Assembly (NCBI GenBank): GCA_945622055.1
Contig: CALZBV010000074.1
Span: 1 to 9,800, forward strand
Length of the DNA: 9,800 bases
Origin: an uncultured Clostridia bacterium
GTDB taxonomy: Bacteria > Bacillota > Clostridia > Lachnospirales > Lachnospiraceae
Direction of reading: 5' to 3'
Below are positions 6,316 through 9,800 of the stretch, one piece after another; position 1 is the first letter of the stretch; each line of letters begins with the position of its first letter. Under the pieces are notes generated by a model. That model saw only the letters and a program-made list of their open reading frames with translations. It did not search any database and had not been told where the DNA came from. A program made the translations under genes and the position numbers.

Positions 6316-7611
6316 ATGAAAAAGTTAGTTCGCCTCTTACTCGTTTGCGCTATGCTCATTACCTGCTTTGGCGCTTGTGGTAAGAAAAATGACGGCAGCA
6401 ACGGAATCAAGGTAGGCGTTATCCTGATTGGTGACGATACCGAGGGCTACACCAAGGCACATATGGATGGAATTAAGGCAGCAGCAGCTGAGCTTAAGAT
6501 TGCAGACAGCGATATCATTTGGAAGTACAAGGTAGAAGAGAACTCCAAGTGCTATGACGCAGCAGCAGACCTTGTTGCAGCAGGCTGCAACATGATTATT
6601 TCCAACAGCTATGGCCATCAGACCTTCATGGTTCAGGCAGCAGAGGAATTTAAGGATGTTACCTTTGTTTCCATGACAGGTGATTTTGCAGCAATCTGCG
6701 GACAGGACAACATGAAGAATGCATTTACCAGAGTATATGAGTCCCGTTACATTTCCGGTGTTGTTGCTGGTCTTAAGTTAAAGGAGCTTCTCGATTCCAA
6801 CACCCTTACCGCTTCTGTTCAGCCGGAGAGCTTTGATGCAGACGGCAATGTTAAGGTTGGTTATGTTGGCGCATTCGATTACGCTGAGGTAGTTTCCGGT
6901 TACACCGCTTTCTATCTTGGTATCAAGAGTGTAGTTCCGAACGTGGTTATGGATGTTAAGTACACCAATTCCTGGTTTGATATCGATAAGGAAGCAGCTG
7001 CAGCTGAGGCGCTTGTTGCCAAGGGCTGTGTTATCATCGGACAGCATGCTGACTCTACCGGTGCTCCGGCAGCCGTTCAGAAGCTTTTAAATTCCGGTAA
7101 AATCTGCTACTCCGTCGGTTACAACGTAGATATGTTAGAGACCGCTCCGACCGCTGCTCTTACCTCTGCAACCAACAACTGGAAGGTATTCTATGTGGAT
7201 GCAATGAAGAAGCTTATGGACGGCGAGAAGCTTTCTGCTGACTGGGCAGAGGGCTACGCAAAGGACGCTGTTGCTATCACGAAGTTAGGTGATTCCTGTG
7301 CGGCCGGCACCGCTGAGTATGTGGATGGCGTGATTGCAAAGTTAAAGGACGGTTCCTTAAAGGTGTTTGATACCTCTAAGTTTACCGTAAGTGCTGATCA
7401 GGGCACCTGCACGGTTACGGTTGATGCAGACAAGCACGTAACCAGCTGTAAGGTAAACCTCTCCTTCATGGATTGGGTTGCTATGCAGCCGATTTACGAG
7501 GGTGAGACCGTTGAGTGTATCAAGGACGGCGCTTTCGCAGAGTCTGATTTCCGTAGTGCTCCGTATTTCTCTATCCGTATTGATGGTATTACCGAGAACG
7601 CTGCAGAATAA
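6316..7611 (+). CDS. BMP/PnrA-family substrate-binding lipoprotein of an ABC importer
   Basis: This 431-residue extracellular, membrane-anchored binding protein belongs to the BMP (basic membrane protein/PnrA) family, whose studied members bind purine or other nucleosides. The N-terminus is a lipoprotein signal: MKK, a hydrophobic stretch, then Cys21 (FGAC) as the likely lipidated residue, followed by a polar linker. Family marks are the strand IKVGVILIG (31-39), the YESRYISGVVAGL segment (141-153), VGYVGAF (181-187), YTNSWFDIDKEAAAAEAL (216-233) and TSATNNW (283-289). At 431 residues it is longer than PnrA-type proteins of about 350, with extra C-terminal sequence rich in beta strands that ends in FRSAPYFSIRIDGI. 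Lys is mostly AAG and the codons are more biased than in the MATE gene, suggesting high expression. Strong AGGAGG precedes it and an intrinsic terminator follows, with the ATPase and permease genes next. Confidence 0.93.
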   Translation: MKKLVRLLLVCAMLITCFGACGKKNDGSNGIKVGVILIGDDTEGYTKAHMDGIKAAAAELKIADSDIIWKYKVEENSKCYDAAADLVAAGCNMIISNSYGHQTFMVQAAEEFKDVTFVSMTGDFAAICGQDNMKNAFTRVYESRYISGVVAGLKLKELLDSNTLTASVQPESFDADGNVKVGYVGAFDYAEVVSGYTAFYLGIKSVVPNVVMDVKYTNSWFDIDKEAAAAEALVAKGCVIIGQHADSTGAPAAVQKLLNSGKICYSVGYNVDMLETAPTAALTSATNNWKVFYVDAMKKLMDGEKLSADWAEGYAKDAVAITKLGDSCAAGTAEYVDGVIAKLKDGSLKVFDTSKFTVSADQGTCTVTVDADKHVTSCKVNLSFMDWVAMQPIYEGETVECIKDGAFAESDFRSAPYFSIRIDGITENAAE

Positions 7612-7640
7612 GTGACAGAAATAAATAGTTTTGGATTTGC

Positions 7641-7670
7641 AGGGGGAGTGAAAACTCCCCTTGTATTTTT
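7641..7670 (+). terminator. Intrinsic terminator between binding-protein and ATPase genes
   Basis: GGGGAGT (7643-7649) pairs with ACTCCCC (7654-7660) around a GAAA tetraloop. Two more pairs (a G-U and an A-U) extend it to nine. The stem is followed by TTGTATTTTT. It lies 30 bases after the BMP stop. In an importer operon such an element typically lets most transcripts end after the binding-protein gene, with partial read-through into the membrane components. Confidence 0.85.
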
Positions 7671-7690
7671 GGGTTAATTTGTAGTACAAT
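7661..7690 (+). promoter_or_regulatory. Possible second promoter upstream of the ATPase gene
   Basis: TTGTAT (7661-7666), an 18-base spacer and TACAAT (7685-7690). The -35 lies in the T-rich tail of the terminator. It would start transcripts near 7697, about 60 bases before the ATPase start codon. Both hexamers are imperfect, so this is moderate evidence only. Confidence 0.45.
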
Positions 7691-7707
7691 GGAAAGTGGA
7701 TATATTT

Positions 7708-7721
7708 GCCGGAACACCGGC
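7708..7721 (+). other. Small leader hairpin
   Basis: GCCGG (7708-7712) and CCGGC (7717-7721) enclose the loop AACA. It sits in the untranslated leader of the ATPase gene, about 20 bases before the ribosome binding site, without a U-tract. It could protect the RNA 5' end after initiation near 7697, or be incidental. Confidence 0.35.
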
Positions 7722-7757
7722 GACAGATTACATTCGGAAAAGGGGGAGTAAACCCAA

Positions 7758-9317
7758 GTGGAGTGTGCAGTTCAGTTTCAAAACATTACGAAAACCTTTG
7801 GCCGCGTAGTTGCAAATGACAATGTGACAATGGAGGTGTATCGCGGTGAGGTTTTATCACTGCTTGGTGAAAACGGAAGCGGTAAGACAACGTTAATGAA
7901 TATGCTTGCCGGTATTTATTATCAGGACAGCGGTCAGATTCTGGTAAACGGTAAGCCTGCAGAAATCCGTTCTCCGAAGGATGCGTATGCATTCGGAATC
8001 GGAATGGTGCATCAGCACTTTAAGCTGGTGGATGTATTTACGGCAACGGAAAATATTGCGCTTGGTTTGGAGAAAACAGAGCGCTTTGATTTAAATGAAG
8101 TGAAGAAAAAAGCACAGGCAATCTGTGACCGGTATCATTTTGAGCTTGATCTGGACCAAAAGGTGTATTCCATGAGTGTGTCCCAGAAGCAGACGCTTGA
8201 GATTATCAAGGTACTGTATCGCGGGGCGGAGATTCTGATTCTGGATGAGCCGACGGCGGTTCTGACGCCGCAGGAGACAGAAAAGCTGTTTGCGGTAATC
8301 CGCAACATGCAAAAGGACGGCAAGGCAATTATCATCATCACGCATAAGCTTCAGGAGGTTTTGGCCGTTTCTGACCGGGTTGCCATTCTGCGAAAGGGAG
8401 AATACATCGGTGCAGTGCCGACTGCAGAGGCCAGCGTGGATTCCCTCACGGAGATGATGGTCGGAAAGAAGGTTACCTTAAATATCGACCGCCCGGAACC
8501 GAAAAACCGCATGAAGCGCCTGGAAATCAAGAAGCTTTCGGTAACCAATGCGGAAGGCGTTCGTGTGCTGAATGATGTCAGCTTTGAAGTGTTTGGTGGA
8601 GAGATACTCGGAATTGCAGGTGTGTCCGGCAATGGACAAAAGGAGCTTTTGGAAGCAATTGCAGGACTTCAGACAACCGAGAAAGACAGCAGCGTTCAGT
8701 TTTACCCGCCGTTTAAGCTGGAAAGCGTGGAACTGGTCGGAAAGACGCCAAAGGCAATTCGTGCGGCCGGGGTGCATTTGTCCTTTGTTCCGGAGGACCG
8801 TCTCGGAATGGGACTGGTCGGCTCCATGGGCATGACGGGAAATATGATGCTGAAAAGCTATGAAAAAGGTAAATTTTTCCTTCTTGACCGCAAAAGTCCG
8901 AAGACACTTGCACAGCAGGTAAAGGAAGAGCTTGAGGTTGTAACGCCGGGAATTTCGACTCCGGTATCACGTCTGTCCGGCGGTAATGTGCAGAAGGTTC
9001 TGGTGGGACGTGAAATTGCAGAGTCTCCGATTGTACTTATGACTGCGTATGCAGTGCGCGGACTCGATATCAATACTTCATATACAATCTACCGTCTGTT
9101 AAATGAACAGAAGGAAAAGGGCGTTGCAGTGCTGTATGTCGGTGAAGACCTGGACGTCTTACTGGAGCTTTGTGACCGTATTCTGGTATTGTGTGGTGGC
9201 CGTGTCACCGGCATCGTGGATGGACGTACTTCCACGAAGGAGGAGGTTGGACGTCTGATGACGATGACAGAGGCAACGAAAGAAGCTGTGACGGGAGGAA
9301 ATGAAGATGAGCAGTAA
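7758..9317 (+). CDS. ABC importer ATPase, two fused domains (BMP/nucleoside type)
   Basis: This is a 519-residue cytoplasmic ATPase with two tandem nucleotide-binding domains, the layout of sugar/nucleoside importers such as RbsA and YufO types. Domain 1 has an intact Walker A GENGSGKTT (37-45), Q-loop Gln86, Walker B ILDEP (161-165) and His196, but its signature reads SMSVSQ where LSVGxQ is usual. Domain 2 has a degenerate Walker A GVSGNGQKE (288-296), the family VPEDR (344-348) and an intact LSGGN (406-410). It lacks Walker B Asp and Glu (Thr429-Ala430) and has Glu463 at the H-loop. So one composite ATP site looks complete and the other inactive. Translation starts at GTG: GGGGGAG lies 9 bases upstream and no nearby ATG has a better site. 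The gene overlaps the permease by 11 bases, indicating coupled translation. Confidence 0.93.
   Translation: MECAVQFQNITKTFGRVVANDNVTMEVYRGEVLSLLGENGSGKTTLMNMLAGIYYQDSGQILVNGKPAEIRSPKDAYAFGIGMVHQHFKLVDVFTATENIALGLEKTERFDLNEVKKKAQAICDRYHFELDLDQKVYSMSVSQKQTLEIIKVLYRGAEILILDEPTAVLTPQETEKLFAVIRNMQKDGKAIIIITHKLQEVLAVSDRVAILRKGEYIGAVPTAEASVDSLTEMMVGKKVTLNIDRPEPKNRMKRLEIKKLSVTNAEGVRVLNDVSFEVFGGEILGIAGVSGNGQKELLEAIAGLQTTEKDSSVQFYPPFKLESVELVGKTPKAIRAAGVHLSFVPEDRLGMGLVGSMGMTGNMMLKSYEKGKFFLLDRKSPKTLAQQVKEELEVVTPGISTPVSRLSGGNVQKVLVGREIAESPIVLMTAYAVRGLDINTSYTIYRLLNEQKEKGVAVLYVGEDLDVLLELCDRILVLCGGRVTGIVDGRTSTKEEVGRLMTMTEATKEAVTGGNEDEQ
9293..9298 (+). promoter_or_regulatory. Ribosome binding site deciding the permease start
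   Basis: GGGAGG lies inside the end of the ATPase gene. Two in-frame ATGs follow, at 9301 and 9307. The first is only 2 bases away, the second 8 bases away, so 9307 is the likely start. Confidence 0.6.
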
Positions 9318-9800
9318 TGCAACCGTAAAAGAGCCGTTCCTTCGAATTGCGAAGCGTGACGGTGTCAAGAAAAGCACAAGAATCCTGACGATTGCGGTGT
9401 CCATTCTGGTAGCGCTTATTGTGGATGCTGTTTTTATTTTCCTGGTCACGGGACTGAATCCCTTTTCCGTGTACGGTGTTATGTTTAAGGGAACCTTCGG
9501 AAACAAAATGAGATTTTCCTGGGCACTTCGTGATTTGTCCGGACTGTTGATTGTCGGAATTGCACTTGCTCCGGCATTTAAGATGAAATTCTGGAATATC
9601 GGTGCGGAGGGACAGATTCTGATTGGTGCGCTGATGACTGCACTGACTATGACCTTTTTCGGAGAAAGCCTTCCGACTCCGGTTCTGTTCCTGGTAATGT
9701 TTCTTACCAGCGTGACAGCAGGTGCGGTCTGGGCATTTATTCCGGCATTTTTTAAGGCAAACTGGAAGACGAATGAAACACTGTTTACCCTGATGATGAA
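9307..9800 (+). CDS. ABC importer permease, first subunit (partial, runs off window)
   Basis: These are the first 164 residues of an inner membrane permease of the BMP/nucleoside-type importer (YufP/NupP-like, branched-chain-type permease fold). After a basic cytoplasmic N-terminus of about 25 residues, a first membrane helix spans about 27-48. The family signature FWNIGAEGQ is at 95-103, followed by further helices at about 104-118 and 126-147. The segment KTNETLFTLMM at the edge matches the conserved loop preceding a cytoplasmic coupling region in these permeases. The 3' end lies outside the window. It overlaps the ATPase gene by 11 bases and so is translated with it. In related operons a second permease gene follows directly; I infer one beyond the edge. 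The alternative start at 9301 adds only two residues. Confidence 0.9.
   Translation, partial: MSSNATVKEPFLRIAKRDGVKKSTRILTIAVSILVALIVDAVFIFLVTGLNPFSVYGVMFKGTFGNKMRFSWALRDLSGLLIVGIALAPAFKMKFWNIGAEGQILIGALMTALTMTFFGESLPTPVLFLVMFLTSVTAGAVWAFIPAFFKANWKTNETLFTLMM

Noticed and set aside
6361..6366. Cys17 (LITC) as the lipidated residue of the BMP protein.
   Set aside because: Thr at the -1 position is unfavourable; Cys21 has Gly-Ala before it and is followed by the usual polar Gly-Lys-Lys linker.

Overview
The window looks like chromosomal DNA of a low-to-mid GC Firmicute, most likely a gut Lachnospiraceae-type Clostridium relative. The reasons are strong AGGAGG-type ribosome binding sites, sigma-A-like promoters with AT-rich spacers, a BMP-family lipoprotein with a Gram-positive lipoprotein signal, and cytoplasmic (signal-less) glycosidases. 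This placement is inference from style; no rRNA or marker gene is present.

Left half (85-4454, minus strand): a small carbohydrate-degradation cluster read right to left. It holds a GH27 glycosidase (alpha-galactosidase family), a GH43 glycosidase with a CBM6-like C-terminal domain, and a type B carboxylesterase. None has a signal peptide, so they probably process imported oligosaccharides: GH43 removing arabinose or xylose, GH27 an alpha-galactoside-like or arabinopyranoside unit, and the esterase an acyl group. GH43 and the esterase are 20 bases apart and form one operon with its own near-consensus promoter inside a nested dyad. GH27 has a separate promoter with a 15-bp dyad at the expected transcription start. 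A strong hairpin follows the esterase.

Middle (4455-6147): an AT-rich divergent intergenic region, then a MATE-family multidrug/organic-compound exporter on the plus strand. Its start is best placed at the ATG at 4786, because a TATAAT-bearing promoter lies over the more upstream in-frame TTG.

Right half (6242-9800, plus strand): an ABC importer of the BMP/PnrA (nucleoside-type) class. It consists of a highly expressed-looking substrate-binding lipoprotein, a GNRA-loop intrinsic terminator, a two-domain ATPase, and the first permease, which runs off the window. The second permease is expected just beyond the edge. The terminator probably gives more binding protein than membrane components, and a second promoter follows it. 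The terminator's left arm is repeated exactly 100 bases downstream as the ribosome binding site of the ATPase gene, an arrangement that could let the two compete for the same RNA arm.

I found no CRISPR array, tRNA, rRNA, complete insertion sequence, phage gene or defence system. The region is mostly ordinary metabolism. The points worth a second look are the atypical GH27 substrate pocket, the promoter architectures, the terminator/RBS repeat, and the unusually complete degeneration of one ATP site in the ABC ATPase.
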